DNA of 64,000 nt, taken from contig NZ_JABWRF020000004.1 in assembly GCF_014268805.2 (NCBI RefSeq), positions 372,001 to 436,000 of the forward strand, read 5' to 3'. Under the pieces are notes generated by a model. The model ran no database searches. It saw only the letters and a list, made by a program, of their open reading frames with translations, and was not told where the DNA came from. The stretch is from Pseudomonas farsensis. GTDB lineage: Bacteria; Pseudomonadota; Gammaproteobacteria; Pseudomonadales; Pseudomonadaceae. The translations under genes were made by a program, and so were the position numbers. Shown piece by piece: positions 34,890-42,492 of the stretch (position 1 is the first letter of the stretch; each line of letters opens with the position of its first letter).

Positions 34890-35834
34890 TCAGTAGCCGC
34901 GTGCGGTATCGACCAGGTTGGCCAGTGGCGCCTGCTCGCGGTAGCGGTGGAAGTTGGCGATGAAGGCGTCGAGCAAGGCCGGGTAGCCGTCTTCGGAAAT
35001 GGCCGAGGTGTGCGGCGACAGGAACACCCGCGGGTGGTGGTACAACGGGTGCCCGGCAGGCAGCGGCTCAGGCTCGGTGACATCCAGGCTGGCGCGGCCG
35101 ATCAGGCCGCTGTCCAGGGCATCGAGCAGGGCTTGTTGGTCAAGCAACCCGCCCCGGGCGATGTTGATCAGGTGCAGCCCCGGGCGGGCGTGGGCCAACA
35201 CCTGACGGTTGATCAGGCCGCGGGTGGCGGCGGTGAGCGGGGCGGCGAGCACCAGGTGGTCACTGCCGGCGAACAGTTGTTGCAGGCTGTCGACGCGCTG
35301 CACGCCGGGCACCTCGGCGATGGCCTGGCCTGGGCGGCTCAGCGCCAGCACGTGCATGCCCAGCGCCACGGCCTTGCGCGCCAGGCTCTGGCCGATGCTG
35401 CCAAAGCCCAGAACCCCTAAGGTGCGGCCCCTTACTTGCGCAAGCGGGGTCAGGCGCCAGTCTGCATCCTTCACCCAAAGCCCCGGTAATTGCTTGGCTG
35501 CCGCGAACATCAGGGCCAAGGCGAACTCGGCTACCTGTTCGGCGTTGGCGCCTTTGCCGCTGGTGACCTGCGGGCCGTTGAATACCCAGTCGGGGTAGAA
35601 ATCGATGCCAGAGGACACCAACTGCACCCACTTCAAGTTCCACGGCCAGCCGGCAGGCGGGCTGTCGACGCGCTGGCCGCGAATGTTGACCGGGCGCAGG
35701 AGCAGCACATCGGCGGGCACCTCGATGGCCAACTGGCTGGGGGCGATATCGATCACTTCGTGGTCGGCCAGTTGCTCGCGCAGCACCTGGTTGGCCTGGG
35801 CATCAAGCTGGCTGGCGATGATTGCATGGCTCAT
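34890..35834 (-). CDS. D-isomer-specific 2-hydroxyacid dehydrogenase
   Basis: 314 aa from the ATG at 35834. The NAD-binding signature 'VLGFGSIGQSLARKAVALGM' is intact. Catalytic residues: Arg in 'NIARGGLLDQQAL', Glu in 'VTEPEPLPAGHPL', and His in 'SPHTSA'. These enzymes reduce 2-keto acids to D-hydroxy acids or the reverse. In this operon it stands between an acyl-CoA dehydrogenase-like flavoprotein and a class II aldolase, and may process a C2-C4 fragment left after desulfurisation (inference). The start overlaps the stop of the upstream gene (ATGA). Confidence 0.9.
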   Translation of the reverse strand: MSHAIIASQLDAQANQVLREQLADHEVIDIAPSQLAIEVPADVLLLRPVNIRGQRVDSPPAGWPWNLKWVQLVSSGIDFYPDWVFNGPQVTSGKGANAEQVAEFALALMFAAAKQLPGLWVKDADWRLTPLAQVRGRTLGVLGFGSIGQSLARKAVALGMHVLALSRPGQAIAEVPGVQRVDSLQQLFAGSDHLVLAAPLTAATRGLINRQVLAHARPGLHLINIARGGLLDQQALLDALDSGLIGRASLDVTEPEPLPAGHPLYHHPRVFLSPHTSAISEDGYPALLDAFIANFHRYREQAPLANLVDTARGY

Positions 35835-36964
35835 GGGGTTACCTCGGCAAGAGCGGTGCGCCCGACCTGGCTGAACACCACGTCGTCCTGTGGGGTGTGA
35901 ATGCGGCTGCAGAGCACGTCGCGGTAATGCCGCTCCAGCGGATTGCGCCGTGACAGGCCGGGGTTGCCCGCCGCCTCTACTGCCAGCTGCACTGCCTGGA
36001 TGGCGTTGGCGCTGACCAAGTGCTTGACCTGCCCGGCATGGCGCGGGTCGATGTGCCCGGAGCCTGCGGAGTCCAGCAGGCTCTGGTTGGCGAACAACAG
36101 GGTGTCGATGCGCCCAAGCACCTCTTGAAAACGCGGCAGGGTAGCCAACGGCGCGCCGAGGTTGGACGGCGCGCGCTGGTTTAGAAACCCGGCCAGCCAG
36201 TCGCGTGCGGCGCGGGCCACGCCGTCGTAGACCGCCGGCAGCAGCACGGCCATCCACAGCAGGCTTTCACCGTCAAGTTCCGCCTTTGGGGCGCTGGCGG
36301 GGCTGACGCTGACGGCGTGGTCGAGGGGGATCAACACGTCATCGAAGCGCACTTCGTGGCTGCATGTTGCGCGCATGCCAAGGTGGTCCCAGTCCTCGAC
36401 GATGGTGATGCCGGGGGTATCGCGGTGCACTAGAAAGCCGCCTACCAGCGGGTCGCTGTCATCGCTGCGACCCCACACCAGGTACCAGCTCAGGCCGTGG
36501 CTGCCGGTGGAGTAGATCTTGCTGCCGCTAAGCCGCCAGCCCTCGGCCGTGCGCCGCGCGACGGTGGCCGGCAAGCCGCCACGGGCTGGCGTGCCAAGGG
36601 CTGGTTCCACGCGCAGGGCGTTGATCAGTGCGCCGTGCTGCACCGCATCGCGGGCCACGCGCTGGCGCAGGTGTTCGGGCCAGCGTGCTTCATCTTGCAG
36701 GCGAAAGTGTTGCAGGTACTGCATCACCAGAATCAGCGCGGTGGCGGGGTCCCCCTTGGCCACCGCGCTGATCACCCGGCGTGCGCCAGCCAGGTCGGCG
36801 CCGCCGCCGCCCAAGGTGCGGGGTACGGTCAGGGCGAGCAGGCCATGGCGATGCAGCAGGTCGAAGTTGTCTTTGGGGAACTGCGCGCTGCGGTCGTAGC
36901 GCTCGGCGTTGGCCCCCAGGGCCTGGGTCAGCTCGGCCAGGGCGCTGTCGGAAGGGTGACTCAT
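35831..36964 (-). CDS. Acyl-CoA dehydrogenase-family flavoprotein (SfnC/DszC-like)
   Basis: 377 aa. The acyl-CoA dehydrogenase fold is visible in 'LLHRHGLLALTVPRTLGGGG', 'GFLVHRDTPGITIVEDWDHLG', 'MRATCSHEVRFDDVLIP' and the C-terminal helical core. It lacks an obvious catalytic-base motif for CoA-ester oxidation and resembles the SfnC/DszC monooxygenase branch, which uses reduced flavin to oxidise sulfur compounds. The neighbouring LLM monooxygenases and the ABC importer make that branch more likely (inference). First gene of the seven-gene minus-strand operon; the 34-bp element copy C is 59 bases upstream. Confidence 0.85.
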   Translation of the reverse strand: MSHPSDSALAELTQALGANAERYDRSAQFPKDNFDLLHRHGLLALTVPRTLGGGGADLAGARRVISAVAKGDPATALILVMQYLQHFRLQDEARWPEHLRQRVARDAVQHGALINALRVEPALGTPARGGLPATVARRTAEGWRLSGSKIYSTGSHGLSWYLVWGRSDDSDPLVGGFLVHRDTPGITIVEDWDHLGMRATCSHEVRFDDVLIPLDHAVSVSPASAPKAELDGESLLWMAVLLPAVYDGVARAARDWLAGFLNQRAPSNLGAPLATLPRFQEVLGRIDTLLFANQSLLDSAGSGHIDPRHAGQVKHLVSANAIQAVQLAVEAAGNPGLSRRNPLERHYRDVLCSRIHTPQDDVVFSQVGRTALAEVTP

Positions 36965-37022
36965 GAGGGGTTCATCCCTGAATGACGGTAGGTTTGTTAA
37001 GACCGTATTCGTATGAATGAAG

Positions 37023-37056
37023 GCTGTAAAAGTCTTTTTGGTTCTAAGCTAATTAT
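37023..37056 (-). promoter_or_regulatory. Shared 34-bp regulatory element, copy C
   Basis: Reads ATAATTAGCTTAGAACC in the direction of the seven-gene operon and ends AGACTTTTACAGC. It differs from copy B at about 4 of 34 bases. It lies 59 bases before the operon's first ATG, which suggests it is, or overlaps, the operon promoter or an activator site. Confidence 0.65.
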
Positions 37057-37130
37057 TTGTTTTTAGAATTTACTGGTTTTTGTTTTATGCGAAATATGCA
37101 TTTAGAGGGGTGTCAGGGCTGCCAGGTGTT

Positions 37131-37410
37131 TGCCGAAAGAGTTGTGGCGCCTATCCGATCGAGCGCCGCCCGCGCGGCGCATCGCAGGCTGGCGCCAGCT
37201 CCCACATTTGTTTCGGGCCAGTCTGTCCTGTGCCATTGCCTGGTCCGCCTTGTTGGCAAGGCGCGGTTTCAGCGTGTGCGCCAAGGCAGCTCCATATGAC
37301 TCAAGACAGGCACCAAGGCAGGCGCCGATGCTTTCACAGGCATAACTGGCCCGAAACAGATGTGGGAGCTGGCGCCAGCCTGCGATGCGCCGCGCGGGCG
37401 GCGCTCGATC
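37131..37410. repeat. Compound palindrome (right repeat unit of the sulfur island)
   Basis: Left arm 37157-37220 and right arm 37347-37410 are inverted repeats (GATCGAGCGCCGCCCGCGCG against CGCGGGCGGCGCTCGATC) around about 125 bases. The left part is a near copy of the unit at 25744-25820. The arms carry REP-like segments (GGAGCTGGCGCCAGC). Together with the left unit it brackets 25.7-37.4 kb. Confidence 0.7.
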
Positions 37411-37466
37411 TCACAGGCGCTGGAAGTCCCTCGGCGAACATTGGCAGCCTCCCCCAAAACTCACTC

Positions 37467-38357
37467 TTACCCCAACAACCGCCCCCCGGCCACCTCACCA
37501 AACAACTCCACCGGCCCTTGCAAATTACCCAGATACCGCGGATGAAACAGCCACAAATCCACCAGCGGCTTGAAGTCGGTAACATTCAGCACCTCAAGCT
37601 CATCACGGTGTCGGCTGGCGAGCAACAGCGGTTCCGGCACCAGCCCCAGCCCCTGACCATTGGCCACCAACCCTAGCTGCAACTCGGTCCCGAACGTTTC
37701 CAGATTGATCGACAAACTCAACCCCTGTTCGCTCAACGCCCGTTGCAGCCCCGCGCGGAACCCGCACCCGTCGGGGTTGAGCACCCAGCCGCGGGTATAA
37801 CAGTCCCTGAGCTTGTAGCTGCGTTTGCCGGCACTGCCCTTGGCTGCCACTACCTTCAGCGGCATACGCGCGATCGACTGGCTGGCGATACCTTCGGGGA
37901 ATATCTTGCCCGGTGGGAACAACGCCGCCGCCGCGTCCAGCTCGCCGTTTTCCATGCGCGCAATCAGGGTGCTGCCCCAGCCGCTGGTGACCTGCGTGCG
38001 CAGCGGCGGGTAGGCCTCGCGGATTTTCGCCAGTGCATCGAGCAACACCACATCGCCCAAGGTCTGCGGCACGCCCAGGCGCAGGGTGCCCGACGGCGCG
38101 CCGTCATTGGCTACCAGTTCACGCAATGAGTCGATCTCGCGCAGGATCGCCTTGCACTGCTCGTACACCCGCAAGCCCATGGGCGTGGGCTTGAGCGGCT
38201 TGGTGTTGCGGTCGAGCAGGGTAGCGCCGAGGTCTTCCTCGAAGTTCTGCACCCGGCGGGTAATGGCCGGCTGCGTGAGTTGCAAGGCCTCGGCAGCCAG
38301 GTTGGTCGACTGGCAACGAATGACCGCCACGAAGGCGTCCATGTCATCGATTTTCAT
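37467..38357 (-). CDS. LysR-family transcriptional regulator
   Basis: 296 aa from the ATG at 38357. The N-terminal helix-turn-helix is clear: 'MDAFVAVIRCQSTNLAAEAL', 'QLTQPAITRRVQNFEEDLGA'. A C-terminal effector domain follows ('GTLRLGVPQTLGDVVLLDAL'). The subfamily is not certain; CysB-, Cbl- and other sulfur regulators are LysR proteins, but this one also resembles general LTTRs. It is divergent from two sulfonate-type binding proteins, with a 210-base shared upstream region containing a LysR-type palindrome, so it probably controls them and perhaps the neighbouring sulfur operons. Confidence 0.9.
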   Translation of the reverse strand: MKIDDMDAFVAVIRCQSTNLAAEALQLTQPAITRRVQNFEEDLGATLLDRNTKPLKPTPMGLRVYEQCKAILREIDSLRELVANDGAPSGTLRLGVPQTLGDVVLLDALAKIREAYPPLRTQVTSGWGSTLIARMENGELDAAAALFPPGKIFPEGIASQSIARMPLKVVAAKGSAGKRSYKLRDCYTRGWVLNPDGCGFRAGLQRALSEQGLSLSINLETFGTELQLGLVANGQGLGLVPEPLLLASRHRDELEVLNVTDFKPLVDLWLFHPRYLGNLQGPVELFGEVAGGRLLG

Positions 38358-38468
38358 ATTCGGCGCTCGCAGGACAGAACGGGAAAAATAAGCCACTAGC
38401 ATAATCGTGTAGACGGGTAATGCTATAGCAGTTGCTTAGCACGCGCGGTTTGTTCTGCAAAATGCATA

Positions 38469-38483
38469 TTAGGTTATTCCTAA
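38469..38483. promoter_or_regulatory. Candidate LysR operator (15-bp palindrome)
   Basis: TTAGGTTATTCCTAA is a perfect inverted repeat (5-base arms, 5-base centre) of the T-N11-A kind bound by LysR proteins. It lies in the 210-base region between the divergent LysR gene and the first binding-protein gene, 85 bases before its ATG. Confidence 0.45.
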
Positions 38484-38567
38484 AATCAATTTAGTTTATT
38501 CAGATCTTGTCGTTACAGTCACTTCACAGGCCGCATCGAGCCGTCTGCTCTGACCCTGAGGAGTGCC

Positions 38568-39533
38568 ATGTCCATTCGTTCGAAGTTGCTGACCCTTGCC
38601 GCAGCGGTGCTGCTGGCCAGCCAGGCCACCGCCAGTGAGCGCCTGACCCTGCGTATCGGCGATCAGAAGGGCAACATGCGCGCCCAGCTTGAGGCCGCCG
38701 ACGCACTGCGCGATCTGCCCTATGACATTCGCTGGGCCGAGTTCCCGGCAGCCGCGCCCTTGGCCGAAGCGCTGAACGCCGGGGCCATCGATGCCGGCAT
38801 CATTGGCGATGCGCCGTTGTTGTTCGTGCTGGCGTCGGGGGCGCCGGTCAAGGCGATTGCCGTGGACAAGTCCGACCCGTACGGCACCGCGTTGCTGGTG
38901 CGCCCGGACGCTGCGCTGCGCACTGCGGTGGACCTCAAGGGCAAACGCATTGCCACTGGCCGTGGCTCCATCGGCCATCACCTGGCGCTCAAGGCGCTGG
39001 ACCAGGTGGGCCTGAGCGAAAAGGACGTCGATTTTCGTTTTCTCGGCCCGGTCGATGCCAAGATTGCCCTGGCCAACGGTTCGGTCGACGCCTGGTCCAC
39101 CTGGGAACCCTACACCGCGCTGGCCGAGCTGAGCGGGCAGGGCAGGGTGCTGGTCAATGGACGAGGGCTGTCCAGCGGCAACAGTTTTCTGGCCGCCACC
39201 GACAGCGCGCTGAATGACAGCGCCCGGCGTGCGGCGCTGCAGGATTACCTCAACCGCCTGGCCGGCGCGCAAGTCTGGGCCAACCAGCACCTGGACAGCT
39301 ACTCGAAAACCCTGGCGGCGATCATCGGCTTCCCCGAAGACGCTGCGCGCCTGCAATTCGAGCGGCGCCAGTTGCGCTGGCAGGTGATCGACCCGCAGAC
39401 CGTCGCCCAGCAGCAGGACACGGCTGATTTCTATCACACCCACGGCCTGATGGCCGAACGCCTTGAAGTGGCACCGACCTTCGCCACCGGCTTCACCTTG
39501 CCCAGCGCTGCAAAACTTGCCGCGCAACCCTGA
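38568..39533 (+). CDS. Sulfonate-type ABC substrate-binding protein 1 (SsuA-like)
   Basis: 321 aa with a Sec signal ('MSIRSKLLTLAAAVLLASQATA'; the mature part starts 'SERLTLRIGDQKGN'). The SsuA/TauA family is supported by 'IRWAEFPAAAPLAEALNAGA', 'GIIGDAPLLFVLASGAPVKA', 'DLKGKRIATGRGSIGHHLAL' and 'VDAWSTWEPYTALAE'. It captures sulfonates or sulfate esters in the periplasm for an ABC permease. A second, related binding protein follows after 15 bases, with no permease or ATPase after it. Probably controlled by the divergent LysR gene. Confidence 0.9.
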   Translation: MSIRSKLLTLAAAVLLASQATASERLTLRIGDQKGNMRAQLEAADALRDLPYDIRWAEFPAAAPLAEALNAGAIDAGIIGDAPLLFVLASGAPVKAIAVDKSDPYGTALLVRPDAALRTAVDLKGKRIATGRGSIGHHLALKALDQVGLSEKDVDFRFLGPVDAKIALANGSVDAWSTWEPYTALAELSGQGRVLVNGRGLSSGNSFLAATDSALNDSARRAALQDYLNRLAGAQVWANQHLDSYSKTLAAIIGFPEDAARLQFERRQLRWQVIDPQTVAQQQDTADFYHTHGLMAERLEVAPTFATGFTLPSAAKLAAQP

Positions 39534-39548
39534 CCCGGAGACTGCCCC

Positions 39549-40499
39549 ATGCTGTTGAAACCTGCGCGCCAGATGGCCCTGGCGCTGTTGTTCGGCGCGT
39601 TGCTGCCGGGCCTTGCCAGCGCCGAACAGACCTTGCGCATCGGCTACCAGAAATCGTCCACGTTGCTGACTTTACTCAAAGCCCGAGGCACCCTCGAACA
39701 GAAGCTGGCCGCTGAAGGTATTCGTATTTCCTGGCATGAGTTTCCAAGCGGCCTGCCGTTGCTGGAGGCGCTGAACCTGGGCAATGTCGATGTATCGGCT
39801 GATGTTGCAGACACCGTGCCGGTATTCACCCAGGCCGCTGGCGCCAGGCTGACGTATTTTGCCCGCGAGACGCCATCGCCTACCGCCCAGGCGATTCTGG
39901 TGCCGGCAGATTCACCGCTCAAGACCTTGGCCGACCTCAAGGGCAAGCGTGTGGCGGTGACCAAGGCGGCTGGCAGCCACTACCTGCTGATTCAGGCCTT
40001 GGCCAAGGCGGGGCTGAGTTTCAAGGACATCACCCCGGCCTACCTGATCCCGGCGGACGGGCGCGCAGCCTTCGAGAACCGCAAGGTCGATGCCTGGGTA
40101 ACCTGGGACCCGTATGTGGCCAGCGCCCAGCGCCAACAGAACGCGCGCATTCTGGCCGACGGCAGCGGCCTTGCCAGTTATCAGCGTTATTACCTGGCCG
40201 GCAGCGACTATGCCAAGGCGCACCCCGAGGTGTTGCAGCAGGTGTATCAGGCGTTGCGCGAGGCGGGCACCTGGGCCAAGGCCAACCCGGCGGCGGCGGC
40301 GCGGATTCTTGGGCCGTTGTGGGGCAACCTGGACGTGGCCACGGTGCAGCAAGCCAATGCTCGGCGCAGTTATGACGTGCAGCCTGTGCAGGTGGATAAC
40401 CTGGCGGAGCAGCAACGCATTGCCGATGCGTTCTACCGCGAAGGGTTGCTGCCCAAGGCTGTGGATGCGCAGGCGGTAAGTGTGTTCGAGCCGCGGTGA
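39549..40499 (+). CDS. Sulfonate-type ABC substrate-binding protein 2 (SsuA-like)
   Basis: 316 aa with a signal peptide ('MLLKPARQMALALLFGALLP', cut near 'LASA-EQ'). The SsuA fold is visible in 'LRIGYQKSSTLLTLLKARGT', 'WHEFPSGLPLLEALNLGNVD', 'ADVADTVPVFTQAAGARLTY' and 'VDAWVTWDPYVASAQ'. It is a paralogue of the preceding gene, probably from tandem duplication, with a different ligand range. The operon ends here with no membrane components, so both must use a permease encoded elsewhere. Confidence 0.92.
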   Translation: MLLKPARQMALALLFGALLPGLASAEQTLRIGYQKSSTLLTLLKARGTLEQKLAAEGIRISWHEFPSGLPLLEALNLGNVDVSADVADTVPVFTQAAGARLTYFARETPSPTAQAILVPADSPLKTLADLKGKRVAVTKAAGSHYLLIQALAKAGLSFKDITPAYLIPADGRAAFENRKVDAWVTWDPYVASAQRQQNARILADGSGLASYQRYYLAGSDYAKAHPEVLQQVYQALREAGTWAKANPAAAARILGPLWGNLDVATVQQANARRSYDVQPVQVDNLAEQQRIADAFYREGLLPKAVDAQAVSVFEPR

Positions 40500-40500
40500 G

Positions 40501-40580
40501 AGGGGCCGCGTTGCGGCCCATCGCAGCACAAGGCCGCGCCTCCAGGGGAACCCGGGTAGCTGCGGCCTTGCGTCGCAACA
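40501..40580. repeat. Degenerate REP pair
   Basis: GGGCCGCGTTGCGGCCCATCG and GCGGCCTTGCGTCGCA lie between convergent genes; the pattern resembles the REP pair at 11036-11136 but with decayed arms. It may act as a transcription end point. Confidence 0.55.
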
Positions 40581-40582
40581 AC

Positions 40583-41152
40583 CTAGCGCGAAGTCTCTAC
40601 CCGCAGTACTTCGGTGTAGATCGCATCAACGGTCTGGTCGACCTTGAGGTTTTTCATCCGCCCCTGCAGCTCGGGGTCTTCCACCTTCACCACCTGCAAC
40701 TTGCCCTCAGGCGGCAACAACGTGACCTCGTGGGCCTTGAGGTCGATCTTCTTGATCTGCGACGTCACCTTCACCTGGCGGAACGCCTCGCCGCCTGGGT
40801 TGGGGTTGGCTGCCGTCGCGCGCAGGGTGCCCGCTTCTTCCGAGGCCTTCGGGGCACCGCCGACCTCGGTGTTGAGCACGTAGGCGACCGCACGGGTGAC
40901 GTAGATATCAACCTTGTCGCCAACCTTGAGGTTGGGCAGCGACTTGGCCTGTTCACTGAGCTGGAACGTCACGTCCTTGTCGTGCGGGCCCTTGACCGTG
41001 ACCTGGCGGCTGGCCAGGTCAATGGCCGTGACCTCGGTGCTGACGTGGCTCTCCAAGGCTTCGCTGGCGATGGGCAACTGGGCGGCATGGGCGCTGAAGC
41101 TTGCGGCAGACACTAACGAGGCGAGAGCGATGGCGCGGGTAATGGGGTTCAT
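40583..41152 (-). CDS. Exported hypothetical protein
   Basis: 189 aa from the ATG at 41152. A signal peptide ('MNPITRAIALASLVSAASFS', then AHA-AQ) is followed by a beta-rich region with two similar blocks, 'VTAIDLASRQVTVKGPHDKD' and 'IKKIDLKAHEVTLLPPEGKL', which suggests an internal duplication of an OB- or copper-protein-like strand pattern. No Cys pairs or metal motif. I do not recognise the family. It is on the same strand as the downstream xdhC and the molybdenum hydroxylase genes, with 86 bases to xdhC. Confidence 0.7.
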   Translation of the reverse strand: MNPITRAIALASLVSAASFSAHAAQLPIASEALESHVSTEVTAIDLASRQVTVKGPHDKDVTFQLSEQAKSLPNLKVGDKVDIYVTRAVAYVLNTEVGGAPKASEEAGTLRATAANPNPGGEAFRQVKVTSQIKKIDLKAHEVTLLPPEGKLQVVKVEDPELQGRMKNLKVDQTVDAIYTEVLRVETSR

Positions 41153-41238
41153 TGCCTGTCTTCCTTGTGATCGATACCGGGTTGGGTTTAGCGAACACAA
41201 GCATAGCCACTGCCTGGCGTTTGTGACGCCAGCGCAGC

Positions 41239-42252
41239 TCAAACCGCCGATTCTTGCGCGCCCTTGGCCGCTGACACCTTCAGCGCGCCCGGCAAACTCA
41301 CCGCATTCTTCGCCGCCAGCACCTCGGCCATCACACTCACGGCAATCTCTGCCGGGGTCTTGCTGCCGATATAGATACCGATTGGGCCATGCAGGCGCTC
41401 CAGCGAGCGTTCGGTTTCGCCGAAATGCTCGATCAGCCGCTCGCGGCGCAGTTGGCTGTTGCGCCTTGAACCGATAGCGCCAATGTAGAACGCAGGCCCG
41501 TGCAGGGCTTCGAGCAGTGCCAGGTCATCGAGCTTGGGGTCATGGCTGACGGCAATGATACAGGTGCGGGCATCGGCCCGGAAGGCCCGTACCACGTCGT
41601 CCGGCATCCCAGGTACGGCGTCCACCCCGGCCACGGCCCAACTGGCCATATGCTCTGGGCGCGGGTCGCACACTGCCACCTTGAAGCCGTTGAACAGCGC
41701 CATGGTGGCCAGGTATTCGGCCAGGGCACCGGCACCGATCAGCAGCATGCGGTAGCCGGGGCCGAGGGTGTTGGCCATGCGCTGGCTGTTGCAACTGAAG
41801 GGCAACGGCTTGGCTGTGGGGGCCAGGCTGACGGCGCCATCGGCCAGCGCCAGCGTGCGTTGTACCAGTTGGCCGTCGTCGAGCAGGCCGAGCAGTTGCT
41901 GCAGCGCGGCAGGGTCCGGGCTGAATTCCAGAACCAGTTCCAGCGTGCCGCCGCAGGGCAGGCCGAAGCGGTGCGCTTCATCGGCACTGACGCCATAGCG
42001 CACCCGCTGGGGTGGGCCGTCGGTGAAGGGTTGGCCGCCGTAGGCGCTGGTATGGCTGTGGATCAGGTCGTCCTCGATGCAGCCGCCCGACACGCTACCC
42101 ACCACGCGGCCATCGCTGCGCAGGGCCATCATCGAACCCTCCGGGCGCGGCGACGAACCCCAGGTGTGGGCGACGGTGGCCAGTAGCACACGATGGCCGC
42201 TGGCGAGCCAGTCATGGGCTGTGCGCAAGACCAACAGGTCGATGCTTTCCAT
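41239..42252 (-). CDS. XdhC-family molybdenum cofactor insertion protein
   Basis: 337 aa from the ATG at 42252. XdhC proteins bind and sulfurate molybdenum cofactor and insert it into xanthine dehydrogenase-family enzymes. The N-terminal block 'TVAHTWGSSPRPEGSMMALR', 'GRVVGSVSGGCIEDDLI' and the Rossmann-like 'RMLLIGAGALAEYLATMALF' are typical, and the C-terminal 'GPIGIYIGSKTPAEIAVSVM' is the family end. It follows the molybdenum hydroxylase genes after a REP pair, so it is likely the maturation factor for that enzyme. Confidence 0.93.
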   Translation of the reverse strand: MESIDLLVLRTAHDWLASGHRVLLATVAHTWGSSPRPEGSMMALRSDGRVVGSVSGGCIEDDLIHSHTSAYGGQPFTDGPPQRVRYGVSADEAHRFGLPCGGTLELVLEFSPDPAALQQLLGLLDDGQLVQRTLALADGAVSLAPTAKPLPFSCNSQRMANTLGPGYRMLLIGAGALAEYLATMALFNGFKVAVCDPRPEHMASWAVAGVDAVPGMPDDVVRAFRADARTCIIAVSHDPKLDDLALLEALHGPAFYIGAIGSRRNSQLRRERLIEHFGETERSLERLHGPIGIYIGSKTPAEIAVSVMAEVLAAKNAVSLPGALKVSAAKGAQESAV

Positions 42253-42324
42253 GATGTTTGCAACCTCTCGTTGAGTCTTGGCGCCGGGGCTTGAGTAACA
42301 ATTCCCACTCAATCCTGTGATCCC

Positions 42325-42439
42325 TGTAGGAGCGGCCTTGTGCCGCGAAAGGGCTGCGCAGCAGCCCCGAGATCTAGGCATCATGCAAAATCGCCGGGGC
42401 TGCTGCGCAGCCCTTTCGCGGCACAAGACCGCTCCTACA
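42325..42439. repeat. Inverted REP pair
   Basis: Arms 42325-42369 and 42395-42439 are reverse complements over about 45 bases with one mismatch (TGTAGGAGCGGCCTTGTGCC against its complement), with an inner hairpin GGGCTGCGCAGCAGCCCC. It lies between the cytochrome c gene and xdhC. Confidence 0.9.
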
Positions 42440-42492
42440 AAGACCGCGTACAGCCTCGCCGGTCATTGTGCGGCGACAGGCTCCGTACCCCT

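Larger units (their letters stand above)
36965..37466. other. Gene-free stretch with promoter element and large compound repeat
   Basis: 502 bases between the operon start and the LysR gene. It contains the 34-bp element copy C (37023-37056) and a large compound palindrome (37131-37410). No coding sequence is supported. Confidence 0.6.

Noticed and set aside
35834..36257. In-frame N-terminal extension of the 2-hydroxyacid dehydrogenase up to 36257
   Set aside because: The added stretch is Arg/Gly-rich and antisense-like against the acyl-CoA dehydrogenase-family gene; the ATG at 35834 gives the family's usual N-terminus.
25744..37410. Possible CRISPR array from repeated GC-rich units at both ends
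   Set aside because: There are only a few copies, with palindromic REP cores, unequal spacing and no spacer-sized intervals or cas genes.
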